Assembly (NCBI RefSeq): GCF_001278705.1
Contig: NZ_CP012600.1
Location: 1,426,190-1,490,189, forward strand
DNA: 64,000 nucleotides
Source: Bacillus gobiensis
Lineage (GTDB): Bacteria; Bacillota; Bacilli; Bacillales; Bacillaceae
Reading direction: 5' to 3'
Shown: positions 53,721-64,000 of the stretch, one piece after another
Layout: every line of letters starts with the position of its first letter
Position numbering within the stretch: position 1 is the stretch's first letter
Translations under genes and position numbers: made by a program
Notes under the pieces: generated by a model
Seen by the model: the letters and a program-made list of their open reading frames with translations, nothing else
Databases searched by the model: none
Told to the model about the DNA's origin: nothing

Positions 53721-54836
53721 TCAGTCAGCGTAAAATGTATCATATTCTGCGCGGATTCGAATGCACTTTTCCGCTTGCTTCCGATCAGCATCCGATTGAA
53801 AGCTGATTCGAAGCACTCCGTTTATCTCTTCACGCGTTTCGATAATGCGAATGTTTGTGATGCTTATTCGTTCTGCAGCTAAAATTGCCGTAATTTCTGA
53901 AATCACTCCCGGTGAATCAGGGACATCAACATAAAGGTCATAAAACGCAGGTATTGCGCCTTTTTGCTTGATCGGCAAGCCATCCCGGTAATTTTTCGCC
54001 ATCTGAAAATAGGCATACAAGTTCTCGGCATCTTCATTCTCAACATACGAACGGATGTTATCCATCTCTTTTTGCCATTCATCAAAACGGCTGATCATTT
54101 TATCCTTATTATGCAGCAAAATATCCCGCCACATCGCCGGACTGCTGGAAGCTATTCTCGTAATATCGCGAAACCCCCCAGCTGCAAGTCGCTTCACAAT
54201 CGGAAATCCATTTTCAAATCGTGAAGCTTGATGGACTAAGCTCGCAGCAACAATGTGGGGAAAATGGCTGATGACGCTCGTAACTTCATCGTGGTCTTCA
54301 GGACTCATTTCCAAAAAGTTCGCGTGAGTTCCTCTCAGCAGTTCCTTTAATTTAGCAAGCGAAGACAACTTTGCTGATTTTGATGGCGTGAGTATGTAAA
54401 ATGCATTTTCAAACAAAAGCTTCTTTGCCGCAGTGACTCCTGATTTATGCGAACCAGCCATCGGATGTCCGCCAATAAATTCGAAGTTCTCCGGAAGCAC
54501 CTGTTCTGCATAATCAGCCACTCGTTTTTTTGTGCTGCCTACATCAGTAACGAGAAGAGGTTCCTTTCGTTCCGACTTTGCAATACAGTCAAGCAATTTC
54601 ACGGTTTGTTCCACCGGCGTTGAAAGGAAAATGATCGAGGCTTCGTTTATGCCTTCTTCAATGGAAGAGGAAATACGGTCAATAACACCTAATTTTTTAG
54701 CAGCAACGGATTGTTCCTCAGAGATATCATAGCCGGCAATACAAATTTCCGGAAATTCATTCTTGATCGCAAGTGCTATGGAACCCCCGATAAGACCTAG
54801 TCCTACCATAAAAATGGTTTCGTTAGAATGATTCAT
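53721..54836 (-). CDS. tyrA: prephenate dehydrogenase with ACT domain
   Basis: This 371-residue enzyme oxidises prephenate to 4-hydroxyphenylpyruvate for tyrosine. The NAD motif [10 protein letters not shown] lies near 12-21, the catalytic HP pair near [12 protein letters not shown] and SHFPH, and a C-terminal ACT domain ([14 protein letters not shown] near 300) suggests feedback control. I chose the ATG at 54836, giving the same length as in B. subtilis; AGGGAG lies 12 bases upstream. A TTG at 54860 lacks a site. Confidence 0.95.
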   Translation of the reverse strand: MNHSNETIFMVGLGLIGGSIALAIKNEFPEICIAGYDISEEQSVAAKKLGVIDRISSSIEEGINEASIIFLSTPVEQTVKLLDCIAKSERKEPLLVTDVGSTKKRVADYAEQVLPENFEFIGGHPMAGSHKSGVTAAKKLLFENAFYILTPSKSAKLSSLAKLKELLRGTHANFLEMSPEDHDEVTSVISHFPHIVAASLVHQASRFENGFPIVKRLAAGGFRDITRIASSSPAMWRDILLHNKDKMISRFDEWQKEMDNIRSYVENEDAENLYAYFQMAKNYRDGLPIKQKGAIPAFYDLYVDVPDSPGVISEITAILAAERISITNIRIIETREEINGVLRISFQSDADRKQAEKCIRIRAEYDTFYAD

Positions 54837-54867
54837 TGATTCTGTAATCTCCCTGGTCAATAGACAT

Positions 54868-54891
54868 AAGAGGTGACGTTCATCACCTCTT
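54868..54891 (-). repeat. perfect 9-bp inverted repeat between hisC and tyrA
   Basis: AAGAGGTGA and TCACCTCTT flank a six-base loop; one arm reaches the hisC stop codon. No T-run follows, so it is probably an intercistronic RNA hairpin that affects tyrA translation or mRNA stability. Confidence 0.7.
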
Positions 54892-55972
54892 AGAGTAATT
54901 CCTTTAAAATTGCAATGATTTCTTCGTTTTGTTCCCTTGTACCAATTGTAATGCGTAATGAAGTCGGGAAGCCTAAAGCCTTTCCGGACCGGACAATATA
55001 GCCTTTTTCTAACAAGGATTGAAACAATTCATCCGCGTCCCTGTTAAAATCAATTAGTATGAAATTGGCTTGGGAAGGGTAATAATCAAGATTATTTTCT
55101 GAACAAAAGCGATAATATTGCTCCAGCCCTTCCTTGCATTTGGAGACAATGTCTTTTATAAAATCTTGGTCCTCCAAGGCTGCAGCTGCCGCTGCTTGAG
55201 CAAATCTATTTACATTAAATGGCTCGCGTGCAGGCTCTACCGCTCTCAAAAGCTCCGGACGGCCAATTCCATAACCGACACGCAGCGAAGATAATCCATA
55301 TGCTTTAGAAAAAGTCCTTAGAATGATTAAATTCGAATGTTCTTCTAAAAGAGGGATCGTCTCCGGATAATCCTCTGCATCGACATACTCATAGTAAGCT
55401 TCATCTGAAACGACCAGCACATGCCGTGGAACTTTAGACAAAAATTCTCTGAATTCTTTTTCCTTAATGTATGTCCCTGTCGGATTGTTTGGTGTACATA
55501 ACCAGATGATTTTAGTTTTTTCATCGATTGCATCAAGCATCCCTTTTAAGTTATGGGATCCATCCTCAAGAAGCTGGACTTCACGAATTTCAGCACCTTC
55601 AATGACTGCATTGTGTTTATATTGCGGAAATGAAGGGGCAGGCATAATTGTATTGGAATCTTTATCCAATAAAGATCTGCTGAGAATTTGAATGACTTCA
55701 TCAGAGCCATTTCCGAAGATTAGCGACTGCTCATTCACATGTAAGAAGGCAGCAAGCTTCTTCCGAAGATTCGCACACGAACCATCTGGATAAAGAGCTA
55801 AGAAAGCCGCTTCCTTTTGAAGGGCTTCCTTCACATGATTTGAAGATCCGAAGGGATTCTCATTGGACGCAAGCTTTGTCACTTTGCTTAAATTAAATTC
55901 TTTTTTTACTTCTTCAATCGGTTTTCCAGGCTGATAGGGCTTCAGCTTGGTCAACTGTTGTTTAATCTGCAA
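54890..55972 (-). CDS. hisC: histidinol-phosphate/aromatic aminotransferase
   Basis: This 360-residue PLP aminotransferase serves histidine, tyrosine and phenylalanine synthesis in B. subtilis. The PLP lysine is in RTFSKAYGLSSLRVGYG near 220-236; WLCTPNNPTGT near 158 and ASNENPFGSS near 38 are family motifs. The start is TTG at 55972 with GAGGTG eight bases upstream. It lies 12 bases after trpA. Confidence 0.95.
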   Translation of the reverse strand: MQIKQQLTKLKPYQPGKPIEEVKKEFNLSKVTKLASNENPFGSSNHVKEALQKEAAFLALYPDGSCANLRKKLAAFLHVNEQSLIFGNGSDEVIQILSRSLLDKDSNTIMPAPSFPQYKHNAVIEGAEIREVQLLEDGSHNLKGMLDAIDEKTKIIWLCTPNNPTGTYIKEKEFREFLSKVPRHVLVVSDEAYYEYVDAEDYPETIPLLEEHSNLIILRTFSKAYGLSSLRVGYGIGRPELLRAVEPAREPFNVNRFAQAAAAAALEDQDFIKDIVSKCKEGLEQYYRFCSENNLDYYPSQANFILIDFNRDADELFQSLLEKGYIVRSGKALGFPTSLRITIGTREQNEEIIAILKELL

Positions 55973-55984
55973 TTGAACGTCACC

Positions 55985-56785
55985 TCATTTTAGCATGTAA
56001 GACCCGCTGAAAGTTTTGGCGTATTCCTCAAATTCTTTCAGTGCTTTTTCCCTTGTACCCGGTTGAATTAACTCGTCCTCTAATTGTTCAATTTTGTTGA
56101 CGAGGGCACTTCCCACAACAACCCCATCACTCACTTCGTTCATCTCTTTTACTTGTTTCGAGCTGGAGATCCCGAAGCCGACAGCTACAGGTAACGAGCT
56201 GATCTCTTTCACTTTGCGAATAAACGGGTAAACCGACGGATCAAATTGATTGCGTACCCCTGTGACCCCCAGGCTCGACACACAATAGATAAATCCTTCA
56301 GCTTTTTCAATTATCTTTTTCATTCTGTGTTCACTTGTTGGCGCAACAAGCGAGATGTAAGTGATTTGATGTTTTTTGCATTCTTGCTGCAGATAGGCGC
56401 TTTCTTCAAAAGGCAAATCAGGGACTAGCAGTCCTTCTGTTTTATTTTCTCGCAGTAAAGTGAAAAAGTAATCCGGATTTAATTGTAACACAGGATTATA
56501 ATACGTAAAAAGAATTATTGGCACCGTTACGCCATTTTTTTTCATCTCACCTGTCAATTCAATCGCTTTTACGATATTCATATCGTTTTTCAGCGCCCGT
56601 TTGGATGCACGTTGGATCACAGGACCATCAGCTAGCGGGTCAGAATAAGGAACGCCTAATTCAATTGCAGAAGCCCCGGCTCTCTGTAGTGACTTAGCTA
56701 GCTCTATCGTTACTTCCGGCAAAGGATCTCCTGCAGTAATAAAGGGAATAAATAATTTATCTTGCGGATGACTTGAAAGCTTCAT
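55985..56785 (-). CDS. trpA: tryptophan synthase alpha subunit
   Basis: This 266-residue TIM barrel cleaves indole-3-glycerol phosphate to indole. [12 protein letters not shown] near 13-24, [17 protein letters not shown] near 42-58 with catalytic Glu and Asp, and [11 protein letters not shown] near 205 are typical. It overlaps trpB by 29 bases, which favours coupled translation of the two subunits. Confidence 0.97.
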   Translation of the reverse strand: MKLSSHPQDKLFIPFITAGDPLPEVTIELAKSLQRAGASAIELGVPYSDPLADGPVIQRASKRALKNDMNIVKAIELTGEMKKNGVTVPIILFTYYNPVLQLNPDYFFTLLRENKTEGLLVPDLPFEESAYLQQECKKHQITYISLVAPTSEHRMKKIIEKAEGFIYCVSSLGVTGVRNQFDPSVYPFIRKVKEISSLPVAVGFGISSSKQVKEMNEVSDGVVVGSALVNKIEQLEDELIQPGTREKALKEFEEYAKTFSGSYMLK

Positions 56786-57983
56786 CTTCTACTTTCACCT
56801 CTTCTTCCATTACTTTCATTATCGTATGAACGTCTTTGTCTCCTCTTCCTGAAAGACAAATCAAGATAGTTTGATCGTTTGACATTCCTTTTGCCATTTC
56901 AAATGCTTTAGAAAGGGCATGAGCAGACTCTATAGCCGGAAGTATGCCTTCTTTGCGGGTTAGCAGTTTCAATGCAGCTATTGCCTCATCATCTGTTACG
57001 CTATGATAAGTGACTCTGCCGGTGGAATGAAGATACGCATGCTCCGGCCCGATACCAGGATAATCAAGTCCTGCTGAAATGGAATAAGGTTCGATAATTT
57101 GTCCGAATTGATCCTGGATCATGTAGGTCATCGACCCGTGGATCACCCCTTTTGTTCCCTTCCCTATAGTAGCAGCATGAAAAGGAGTATCGATGCCTTT
57201 TCCGGCAGCCTCTGCGCCGACAAGCTGTACATCTTCTGACAAAAAGCTGTCGAAAATGCCGATTGCGTTGCTGCCGCCACCAACACATGCTACAACGGCA
57301 TCAGGAAGCTTGCCTTCTTTTTCTAAAAATTGCTGTTTAGCTTCTTCGCCGATGATTTTTTGAAATTCCCTCACTATGAAAGGATAAGGGTGCGGGCCGA
57401 CAACTGAGCCAATAATGTAAAAGTGATCGTTGCAGTGCTGTACCCAATATCGGAAAGCTTCGTTCGTCGCATCCTTTAATGTGCCGTTTCCGCTTGTCAC
57501 CGGAACAACTTCCGCTCCGAGAAGCTTCATCCGAAAAACATTCAGCGCCTGTCTTTCGATATCTTCCTCTCCCATAAATATCCTGCACGACATGCCAAAC
57601 TTTGCAGCAACTGTCGCCGTCGCAACGCCATGTTGACCAGCTCCGGTTTCCGCAATGATTTTCGTTTTCCCCATTCGCTTCGCAAGCAGTGCCTGGCCAA
57701 TGGCATTATTGATTTTATGGGCTCCGGTATGATTCAAATCTTCCCGTTTCAAATAAATTTTTGCCCCGCCTAAATATGCCGTCATTTGATCTGCATACGT
57801 TAAAGCTGTCGGCCTGCCGGAATATTCTTGTAATAGATGAAGGTATTCCTCGCGGAAGCTTGCATCTTCTTTTATGTTTTGAAAAGCGGTTTCGATTTCA
57901 ATTAAAGGCTGCATAATCGTTTCAGGAACAAATTTGCCGCCGAACTCGCCGAACCTTCCCTTGTTATCAGGATAGTTATTCAT
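56757..57983 (-). CDS. trpB: tryptophan synthase beta subunit
   Basis: This 408-residue PLP enzyme joins indole and serine. The PLP lysine is in [13 protein letters not shown] near 82-94, [10 protein letters not shown] near 228 binds the phosphate, and [13 protein letters not shown] near 9 is the conserved N-terminus. The start overlaps trpF by eight bases and the end overlaps trpA by 29. Confidence 0.97.
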   Translation of the reverse strand: MNNYPDNKGRFGEFGGKFVPETIMQPLIEIETAFQNIKEDASFREEYLHLLQEYSGRPTALTYADQMTAYLGGAKIYLKREDLNHTGAHKINNAIGQALLAKRMGKTKIIAETGAGQHGVATATVAAKFGMSCRIFMGEEDIERQALNVFRMKLLGAEVVPVTSGNGTLKDATNEAFRYWVQHCNDHFYIIGSVVGPHPYPFIVREFQKIIGEEAKQQFLEKEGKLPDAVVACVGGGSNAIGIFDSFLSEDVQLVGAEAAGKGIDTPFHAATIGKGTKGVIHGSMTYMIQDQFGQIIEPYSISAGLDYPGIGPEHAYLHSTGRVTYHSVTDDEAIAALKLLTRKEGILPAIESAHALSKAFEMAKGMSNDQTILICLSGRGDKDVHTIMKVMEEEVKVEDEAFKSSAR

Positions 57984-58626
57984 GATGAAACATCCTCTCT
58001 TCCAACATTTTGATTAAAGCACTTGATTTTCTTCCATTCTCCTCAATGCCGCTAGATAAATCAACCCCGCTCGGCTTCCATTTCATCAAGTCTTCTACGT
58101 TTTCCGCTGAGATCCCGCCGGCGATAAAACAGTCTTTTCCAGCCTCTATTGCCGCTTTCGTATAGCTTGGGATATACTCCCACGGAAACGATTCACCCGT
58201 ACCGCCGCGTTGTTTTTTAGAAAACGTATCTATGACAAACCCGTCAACTGCCGGAGAGTATGTTTCCATCAATTGAAGCGTCTTGTCATTATGATGAAGA
58301 GCCTTCCAAATTTTTTTCTCTGGAGAAAGTTGTTTCTTTAGCTCGGTGATCTCGCTCACGGTTTCATCTCCGTGCAGCTGAATCACATCTAACGACGACT
58401 CTGCAGCTGTTTGGACTATGGATGGAACAGATTCATTCACAAAAATGCCAACAAGCTTTTTGCCTGCCGGATCCGTATGATCTATCCAGCCTTTTACGTC
58501 CTGCGGCAATACTTTTCGTTTACTCTCTGCAAAGATAAACCCGATATAATCGGCTTTTGATTGCGAGGCGACTTGAAAATCACGCAGCGATGTCATCCCG
58601 CAATATTTTAATTTAGGCGTTCCCAT
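57976..58626 (-). CDS. trpF: phosphoribosylanthranilate isomerase
   Basis: This 216-residue TIM barrel converts phosphoribosylanthranilate to its enol form. KYCGMTS near 6-12 carries the catalytic Cys, IQLHGDE near 80 and VDLSSGIE near 188-195 are family motifs. I chose the ATG at 58626 with TTGGAG upstream; it overlaps trpC by 14 bases. A longer frame is not supported. Confidence 0.95.
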   Translation of the reverse strand: MGTPKLKYCGMTSLRDFQVASQSKADYIGFIFAESKRKVLPQDVKGWIDHTDPAGKKLVGIFVNESVPSIVQTAAESSLDVIQLHGDETVSEITELKKQLSPEKKIWKALHHNDKTLQLMETYSPAVDGFVIDTFSKKQRGGTGESFPWEYIPSYTKAAIEAGKDCFIAGGISAENVEDLMKWKPSGVDLSSGIEENGRKSSALIKMLEERMFHHE

Positions 58627-59383
58627 TTTTGGTTTCTCCAAATAAGTCCTGAATAGCCACGAGCTGGTCATCTTTTCTCATTAAAGATTCTCCGACTAAT
58701 ACCGCTTTTGCACCGCACCCTTCAACAAAAAGCAAATCCTCTGCTGATGAAATGCCGCTTTCACTAATCAATAATGATTCTTTTGGGACAAGCTGGGCGA
58801 TACTCAATGTTTGCTCAAGCGTCGTTTGAAACGTTTTTAAGTTTCGATTATTGATACCGACAATTTCAGGTGTAAATCGCTTCAGAATCTCTTCAAGGGT
58901 GTGCTGATCGTGTACCTCTACGAGGACATCGAGTCCTTTTTCATAAGCTTCCAAATACAGTTCGTGCAGCTTATCCGCCTCCAGTGCTTCACCAATTAAA
59001 AGAATCGCATCAGCACCGATTCTTTTAGATTCTTCAATTTGAATCGGTTCGAGTATAAAATCTTTTCGCAAGATCGGCAGCTGTACGGTTCTTTTCACTG
59101 ACGTTAAATACTCATTTTTTCCTTGAAAAAATGGAAAATCCGTGAGCACGGATAAGCAATCCGCGCCTGCTCTTTCATAGGAACGAGCAATTTCTTCCGG
59201 CTGAAAATCAGCTTTTATCAATCCTTTTGATGGGGAGGCTTTTTTCACTTCTGCAATTAAGCCGAGAAATCGAGTTGATGTTTCTAAAGCTTCTTTAAAA
59301 GGCCGAATGGGTATTTCCAAATCTTCTGGCAGGCTAAGATCCTGCAAATCTTCTCTTTTTCTGGTGATAATTTTGTTAAGCAT
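58613..59383 (-). CDS. trpC: indole-3-glycerol phosphate synthase
   Basis: This 256-residue TIM barrel closes the indole ring. [11 protein letters not shown] near 46-56 has the catalytic Lys, LRKDFI near 108-113 and [10 protein letters not shown] near 174 are conserved, and ISESGISS near 205 precedes the phosphate site. It overlaps trpD by eight bases and trpF by 14. Confidence 0.97.
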   Translation of the reverse strand: MLNKIITRKREDLQDLSLPEDLEIPIRPFKEALETSTRFLGLIAEVKKASPSKGLIKADFQPEEIARSYERAGADCLSVLTDFPFFQGKNEYLTSVKRTVQLPILRKDFILEPIQIEESKRIGADAILLIGEALEADKLHELYLEAYEKGLDVLVEVHDQHTLEEILKRFTPEIVGINNRNLKTFQTTLEQTLSIAQLVPKESLLISESGISSAEDLLFVEGCGAKAVLVGESLMRKDDQLVAIQDLFGETKNGNA

Positions 59384-60392
59384 ATAATTCTTCCTTTTTT
59401 TGTTTTAGTTTTTCCAATTGGTCAAGTGCTTTTCCGGTTTTAATCGCATCTAACGCTATTTCGACGCCTTCTTTCAGGTTCTGCGCCTTGCCTGCAGTAT
59501 AAAGGGCAGCGCCTGCGTTGAAAGCGATAATGTGTAAGGCTGTTCCGCTAGTACGGTTGTTAAAAACTGACGTAATGATCTTTCCGCTTTCCTCGGGGGT
59601 ATTAACTTGAATGTCCGTGATCCTGCCATACGAAAGTCCGGCTTCTTCCGGTGTGATTTTATATTCCTTCCGCTCTCCGTCCTTAAGTTCGATCACATTT
59701 GTCGGAGCCGTTATTGTCAGTTCATCCAAGCCGTCTTCACCATTGACAAATAAAACGTGTTTCGGCCCGAACCGTTCAAGGGCAGCAGCCATGATTTTCG
59801 CTTTTTCTAATGAATATACACCGATTACTTGGCGCTTTGCCTGCATTGGATTGATCAGAGGCCCAAGAATATTAAATACGGTTCGGAATCCCAGCTCCTT
59901 TCTGACTTGAGCTACATTTTTCATAGATGAATGATAAAGTGGAGCAAACAGAAACGTCATATTTTTCTTTAAAACGGCTTGCTTTGCTTCGTCGGGAGTC
60001 GACTGAATGGCAATCTGCAAGTGCTCCAACACATCAGCGCTTCCACTTTTCGAAGATACGGATCGATTTCCGTGTTTAGCAATCTTGGCGCCGCAGGAAG
60101 AAGCAACAATGGCTGCTGCAGTCGAAATATTAAACGTTGATGCACCATCTCCACCGGTTCCGCACGTATCCACCACTTCATCGATTTCGTCCACTTGAAC
60201 AGCACGGTTTCTGATCGCTTTTACAAAACCGGTGATTTCATCAACCGATTCCCCTCTGTACGCGAGAAGAGATAAAATACCACCGGTTTCTGAAGGTGTG
60301 AGCTCGCCTGCCATCATCTGGTCCATCAGCTCAGCTGCATTTTGCTCAGTAAGCCTGTGTCCATTAACTACGTGGTTGAGTAGTGAGTTCAT
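59376..60392 (-). CDS. trpD: anthranilate phosphoribosyltransferase
   Basis: This 338-residue enzyme transfers phosphoribose from PRPP to anthranilate. [17 protein letters not shown] near 76-92 is the PRPP site and [18 protein letters not shown] near 104-121 the anthranilate site. I chose the ATG at 60392, nine bases after GGGAGG, giving the same length as in B. subtilis. It overlaps the end of trpE by 29 bases. Confidence 0.96.
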   Translation of the reverse strand: MNSLLNHVVNGHRLTEQNAAELMDQMMAGELTPSETGGILSLLAYRGESVDEITGFVKAIRNRAVQVDEIDEVVDTCGTGGDGASTFNISTAAAIVASSCGAKIAKHGNRSVSSKSGSADVLEHLQIAIQSTPDEAKQAVLKKNMTFLFAPLYHSSMKNVAQVRKELGFRTVFNILGPLINPMQAKRQVIGVYSLEKAKIMAAALERFGPKHVLFVNGEDGLDELTITAPTNVIELKDGERKEYKITPEEAGLSYGRITDIQVNTPEESGKIITSVFNNRTSGTALHIIAFNAGAALYTAGKAQNLKEGVEIALDAIKTGKALDQLEKLKQKKEELYA

Positions 60393-61911
60393 ATACTTTT
60401 TCCTCCCTGTCGGCAAAAATGTCTTCTGCTATTTTAATTGTGTCTAAAAGAGCAGCGGCTTTGTTTAAGCTTTCCTCCCATTCCTTCTCTGGGACAGAAT
60501 CCGCGACTATTCCTGCACCGGCTTGAACAGACGCAATTCCGTCTTTTATGCTCATTGTACGAATAGTGATGCACGAATCTATATTTCCATCGAAGCCAAT
60601 GTAAGCGATACACCCGGCGTAGGTTTCCCGCGGTGTCGGTTCAAGTTCGTTTAGTAGCTGCATAGCCCTGATTTTAGGTGATCCGGAAAGAGTTCCTGCC
60701 GGAAAGGCCGACATCAGCGCGTCCACAGGATGTATACCTTCCCGCAAAACTCCTGTCACAATCGATATAATGTGCATGACGTGTGAAAAGGAGACGACTT
60801 TAGTCAGCTCGGGAACGTTGACAGACCCGTATTCCGCGACTCTTCCAATATCATTTCGGGCAAGATCTACCAGCATATAGTGTTCAGCCAATTCTTTTTC
60901 ATCGGCTAAGAGATCTTGTTTTAAATCATCATCCTCTTTCTGATTCGCGCCACGTTTTCTCGTGCCTGCAATCGGATGAATTTCGAGGTGTCCATTCTGT
61001 ATATGAATTAATCGTTCAGGTGAGCTACCGACAAGTTCCCTGTCTGGAAGCTTAATATAATACATATACGGAGACGGATTCACCATGCGTAACACTCTGT
61101 ACAGCTCAAAAGCATCTGTCTTGACTGGCATTTCAAACCGCTGGGATAAAACACCTTGGAATATATCCCCGGATCTAATGTACTCCTTCAGTTTTTCAAC
61201 ATCCTTTAAAAACCGGCTTTTTTCATAATTGGAGGAGAACTCTTTATCACTCAGTTTTTCTTTTTGCTGGACGGTTGACAGAAGAACATCTTTTGTTTCC
61301 TTTGGCTCGGAAAGCTTTGTGACAAGGCGTTTTAACGATTGCTGGTTTTCCAAAAACACCTTTTCTTTTTCCTTGTCTGACTCTGTTCCATTTAAACGGG
61401 CGTAATGGATAAAATGAACCTTTTTCAGCTCATGGTCAAAAGCAATGATGGTCTGGCATACAAAAAGCATGCATTTTTCTAGATCTGTCACGTCACGATG
61501 CGGCTGAACCGAAGGCTCTATTAACGGAATGAAATCATAACTTAAATAACCGACAGCTCCCCCAGTAAATGGGATATCGAGTTCCGGTATTTTGATTTTA
61601 TACGCTTCATTCATCCATTCGATCATTTGTTTCAAATGAGGCTTGCTAATTAAATGCTTCTCTTCATCACAGGCAAGAAAGGCTCCGTCTTTTTCCTTTA
61701 TCGTTAGAAAAGGATTCAATCCGATAAAGGAGTATCTGGACCAATCTGAAGACTCATCCTTGCTTTCTAAAAAATAAGTAATCTCCCGGTCAAGCTTTTC
61801 AATCATTTGAACCGGAGACAGTGTATCCACTGTAAAGGACTCAACAATTGGAATCGTTTTGTAAGAAAGGCTGTCATTTAAAAATGCGGATAATTCGGAT
61901 TGGTAATTCAA
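60364..61911 (-). CDS. trpE: anthranilate synthase component I
   Basis: This 515-residue chorismate-using enzyme opens the trp genes. FQGVLSQRFE near 270, EIHPIAGTRKRG near 325, and AFPAGTLSGSPKIRAM near 425-440 form the active site. The start is TTG at 61911 with AAGGAGAG seven bases upstream; the longer open frame includes leader RNA and is rejected. No glutamine amidotransferase gene is linked here; in B. subtilis that subunit (pabA/trpG) is encoded in the folate operon. Confidence 0.95.
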   Translation of the reverse strand: MNYQSELSAFLNDSLSYKTIPIVESFTVDTLSPVQMIEKLDREITYFLESKDESSDWSRYSFIGLNPFLTIKEKDGAFLACDEEKHLISKPHLKQMIEWMNEAYKIKIPELDIPFTGGAVGYLSYDFIPLIEPSVQPHRDVTDLEKCMLFVCQTIIAFDHELKKVHFIHYARLNGTESDKEKEKVFLENQQSLKRLVTKLSEPKETKDVLLSTVQQKEKLSDKEFSSNYEKSRFLKDVEKLKEYIRSGDIFQGVLSQRFEMPVKTDAFELYRVLRMVNPSPYMYYIKLPDRELVGSSPERLIHIQNGHLEIHPIAGTRKRGANQKEDDDLKQDLLADEKELAEHYMLVDLARNDIGRVAEYGSVNVPELTKVVSFSHVMHIISIVTGVLREGIHPVDALMSAFPAGTLSGSPKIRAMQLLNELEPTPRETYAGCIAYIGFDGNIDSCITIRTMSIKDGIASVQAGAGIVADSVPEKEWEESLNKAAALLDTIKIAEDIFADREEKVYELTTQPRS

Positions 61912-62105
61912 TGGTTTTCTCTCCTTCCGGGATGGAGGAGAATGAGGCTTAAGACGTGAGGATATACAAAATAAACCCAAAAGAAACATCTATTTCTTTT
62001 GGGCAGGATTTAATCATTCACTAAAACTCAGCTCAACTCATTCTCAACTACCCTATGCTAATCTCATACTATGTGCTTATTACTCTAAACTAACTAATCT
62101 TTAAC
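61912..62105 (-). promoter_or_regulatory. trp leader: TRAP-binding triplet array and attenuator
   Basis: The minus-strand leader holds more than eleven NAG triplets, mostly GAG and TAG (plus-strand span about 62019-62105), spaced two to four bases apart, the pattern bound by TRAP (MtrB) with tryptophan. It is followed by a terminator, CCCAAAAGAAA/TTTCTTTTGGG at 61976-62003 with a TTTATTTT tail, nearly identical to that of B. subtilis. Downstream, CCTCATTCTCCTCC can pair with the trpE ribosome binding site, as in the known TRAP-controlled translation switch. The anti-TRAP gene is not in this window. Confidence 0.93.
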
Positions 62106-62112
62106 TAACTCT

Positions 62113-62142
62113 ATGGTAATATAATTCAATCTTTTCTGTCAA
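62113..62142 (-). promoter_or_regulatory. trp promoter
   Basis: Perfect TTGACA (62137-62142) and TACCAT (62113-62118) on the minus strand, 18 bases apart, positioned just before the TRAP triplets. Confidence 0.85.
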
Positions 62143-62202
62143 TTATTTTCTGTATCGCCTTAACAAGGCCTGGATTCCGTACTCACTGGAAAAAGATTTC
62201 CA

Positions 62203-62234
62203 CCCCTAGCTATTCTCTTTAGAATATGCAGGGG
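62203..62234 (-). repeat. imperfect inverted repeat between aroH and the trp promoter
   Basis: CCCCTAGCTATTCT pairs with AGAATATGCAGGGG (11 of 14 positions) around a four-base loop. TCTTTTT lies about 11 bases beyond on the minus strand, so it may partly terminate aroC-aroB-aroH transcripts. The rest of the 177-base gap to aroH shows nothing else. Confidence 0.5.
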
Positions 62235-62319
62235 ATGATAGCTTTGCCAATCAGCCGGATTAAAATAATGACTAAACCGCAGATGTCCTGTTTCAATGCC
62301 TTGGGCGCAAACGTCCCAT

Positions 62320-62682
62320 TCACTTTATTAAGTCAGGCCGTAATGAAACTGCCTTTCCTAAATATTCATGCTTAACTTCATCTTGCTTCAGTTCGGTTTC
62401 GGCTGTCAGCATGACTCTGATACACTTCTTCAACCCGGATTCGACATCTATTTCCTGCATGCACATGACAGGAACGTGCTCCCAGCCGCTAAATTCCCTG
62501 ACGACCTTGGCGGGGAATCCTGCATGCAAGTCGGGTGTCGCTGTGAAGATAATGTGCACCACGTGATCTGGTTTAATATTATTTTTTTCTATCATATTTC
62601 TAATTAACTCTTTTGTTTTTACGATCATTTCTTGATCTGTATCTTCTTCTAATGTCGTGGCTCCCCGAAATCCGCGTATCAT
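62320..62682 (-). CDS. aroH: monofunctional chorismate mutase, AroH class
   Basis: This 120-residue trimeric-type mutase converts chorismate to prephenate. [10 protein letters not shown] near 3-12, [13 protein letters not shown] near 57-69 and GLKKCIRVM near 86-94 with the active-site Arg are diagnostic of the B. subtilis class. The ATG overlaps the aroB stop (ATGA) and GGAGGG lies upstream. It is a few residues shorter at the C-terminus than I recall for B. subtilis (127). Confidence 0.96.
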   Translation of the reverse strand: MIRGFRGATTLEEDTDQEMIVKTKELIRNMIEKNNIKPDHVVHIIFTATPDLHAGFPAKVVREFSGWEHVPVMCMQEIDVESGLKKCIRVMLTAETELKQDEVKHEYLGKAVSLRPDLIK

Positions 62683-63770
62683 CTTGAGGTACCCTCCAAT
62701 CTCCATTGGTCAAGCAATTCGGCTGCTTCTTCCTTCTCGATAGAAAATAGCTGTGGATGACCGATCTCAGTTAACAGCACGAATTGAATAATTCCTCCGA
62801 CGGTTTTCTTATCGTTCATCATCCGATTGATTAATGAATCGGTTTTAATTTCTTTGTTAATAGACGTCGGATAGCCAAGCTTTTTAAGCCATTTCAAATA
62901 GCTGGAATAATCACAGTCAAGCCCTGCCTTTTTCTCACTTAAATACAGCGCAAATAACATTCCCATCGCCACTCCATCCCCATGGCTGATCTCGCCGTAG
63001 CCATACTCCGCTTCAACGGCATGCCCAAGCGTATGGCCAAAATTCAGGAACGCACGAATGCCTTTCTCCTTTTCATCATTTGCGACCACAGAGCTCTTCA
63101 CTTCTATTCCTTTATAGATCATTTCACTGAGCTGGCTGCTAGTTAAACCGGCAATGCTGTATGTCTCCATCAGTTGAAGAAGAAACTGTTCGTCACTGAT
63201 AAATGCATGCTTGATTACCTCTGCAAAACCTGACCTCATTTCAGCTTCAGGCAGCGTGGACAACAGCTCTGTATCATAAATGACGGCCTTCGGCTGATGA
63301 AAAGAACCGATTAGATTCTTACCGAGCGGATGATTTATGGCAACCTTTCCACCAACTGCGCTGTCATGGGCAAGCAGCGTCGTCGGAATTTGCACGTAAG
63401 GAATTCCTCTCATAAATGTCGCTGCAACAAAGCCGGCAAGATCTCCGACAACTCCTCCGCCAAGCGCAACGACACACGAGGATCGGTCCATGTGAAATTG
63501 AATTGCATCTGTCTGGAGCTGATGATAACATTCCAATGACTTGGACTGCTCGCCGCTCGGAACGACAGCCTTCTTCACAGGCCATTTTTCCGCCAACACT
63601 TGATAGATTTGCTCGCTGTATAACCTGTCTACCTTCTCATCTGTAATGAGAAGAATACGCGTCGGTGAAAAACCGGTTATTTCAGACATCAACTTTGACG
63701 TTTTTTTACGAATGCCTTCGCCTATATAGACCTGGTATGGTTCCTTTGTTTTCACATCGAGGATTTTCAT
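62679..63770 (-). CDS. aroB: 3-dehydroquinate synthase
   Basis: This 363-residue NAD- and metal-dependent enzyme makes the first carbocycle of the shikimate pathway. [19 protein letters not shown] near 104-122 binds NAD, and the metal ligands lie in [13 protein letters not shown] near 178 and [12 protein letters not shown] near 245. GAGGAAA precedes the ATG, which is one base after the aroC stop. Confidence 0.97.
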   Translation of the reverse strand: MKILDVKTKEPYQVYIGEGIRKKTSKLMSEITGFSPTRILLITDEKVDRLYSEQIYQVLAEKWPVKKAVVPSGEQSKSLECYHQLQTDAIQFHMDRSSCVVALGGGVVGDLAGFVAATFMRGIPYVQIPTTLLAHDSAVGGKVAINHPLGKNLIGSFHQPKAVIYDTELLSTLPEAEMRSGFAEVIKHAFISDEQFLLQLMETYSIAGLTSSQLSEMIYKGIEVKSSVVANDEKEKGIRAFLNFGHTLGHAVEAEYGYGEISHGDGVAMGMLFALYLSEKKAGLDCDYSSYLKWLKKLGYPTSINKEIKTDSLINRMMNDKKTVGGIIQFVLLTEIGHPQLFSIEKEEAAELLDQWRLEGTSR

Positions 63771-63771
63771 T

Positions 63772-64000
63772 TTAGAATTTCCTCGCCCATTCTCTCATTG
63801 CCTCTACGTTTTCTGAAATAAGATCCATTCGATCAACACCGAATTGCTCAACGATGCTCGATGCGATTTCCCACGCGACCACCGCTTCAGCAACTACGCT
63901 CGCTGCCGGCACAGCACAGCTGTCGGATCGTTCGATGCTTGCGGAAAATGGCTCTTTCGATTCAATGTCAACGCTTTTTAACGGCTTATAAAGGGTTGGG
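63772..64000 (-). CDS. aroC: chorismate synthase, C-terminal part (aroF in B. subtilis), cut by the window end
   Basis: The last 75 residues of chorismate synthase are present, from [12 protein letters not shown] to the stop. The [20 protein letters not shown] segment is diagnostic. The enzyme makes chorismate from EPSP using reduced flavin. The gene continues beyond base 64000; only the 3' end is seen. aroB follows one base after the stop, so aroC-aroB-aroH form one transcript leading to trp. Confidence 0.95.
   Translation of the reverse strand, partial: PTLYKPLKSVDIESKEPFSASIERSDSCAVPAASVVAEAVVAWEIASSIVEQFGVDRMDLISENVEAMREWARKF

Overview
This window is an ordinary chromosomal stretch from a spore-forming Bacillus. 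Gene order follows the B. subtilis ypcP-to-aroB interval almost gene for gene: ypcP, dynA, bpsBA, xpt, ypwA, ypvA, ypsC, rnpB, gpsB, cotD, mrfBA, ypqE, recU-ponA, nth-dnaD-asnS, dinG, pan, birA-cca-bshA-mgsA-dapB, qcrABC, ypi genes, aroE-tyrA-hisC-trpABFCDE-aroH-aroB-aroC. The proteins look clearly diverged from B. subtilis, so I infer a Bacillus outside the closest B. subtilis relatives. Spore genes (sspL, sspM, cotD, yppG, ypjB), a TRAP-type trp leader and a type-B RNase P RNA agree with this. Most genes are on the minus strand.

Layout. 0-7.7 kb: a spore protein, a 5'-3' exonuclease, small proteins, the double-headed dynamin DynA, a Fur-controlled 30-aa peptide gene, the alkylpyrone pair bpsA/bpsB and xpt. 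7.8-13.3 kb is the most accessory part: a VOC-family gene, ypwA and a Fur-controlled siderophore uptake operon. 13.4-18.7 kb: ypvA, yptA, a frameshifted DUF3219 gene, ypsC, rnpB, gpsB and a coat gene with a repeat extension. 18.9-31.7 kb: mitomycin repair genes mrfAB, a PTS IIA-like protein, small spore genes, recU-ponA, nth and dnaD. 31.8-43.9 kb: asnS, ypmAB, dinG, pantothenate synthesis (panBCD), biotin ligase, CCA-adding enzyme, the first bacillithiol enzyme, methylglyoxal synthase and dapB. 44.2-51.4 kb: a YitT membrane protein, ypjAB, the menaquinol:cytochrome c reductase (qcrABC) and ypiABF. 51.4-52.3 kb: a gene I do not recognise. 52.4-64 kb: the aromatic amino-acid supraoperon, read from aroC toward aroE, with a TRAP-controlled leader in front of trpE.

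The main departures from the B. subtilis order, recalled rather than aligned, are: no pbuX or guanine riboswitch with xpt; a siderophore operon where kdg/kdu genes sit; no ypsA before gpsB; no aspB between ypmB and asnS; no bshB1 between bshA and mgsA; and an extra gene between aroE and ypiA. I found no phage, insertion sequence, CRISPR array, tRNA or defence system. The best leads are the Fur-box micropeptide gene, two other overlooked small genes, the frameshift, the coat-protein repeats and the unrecognised gene.
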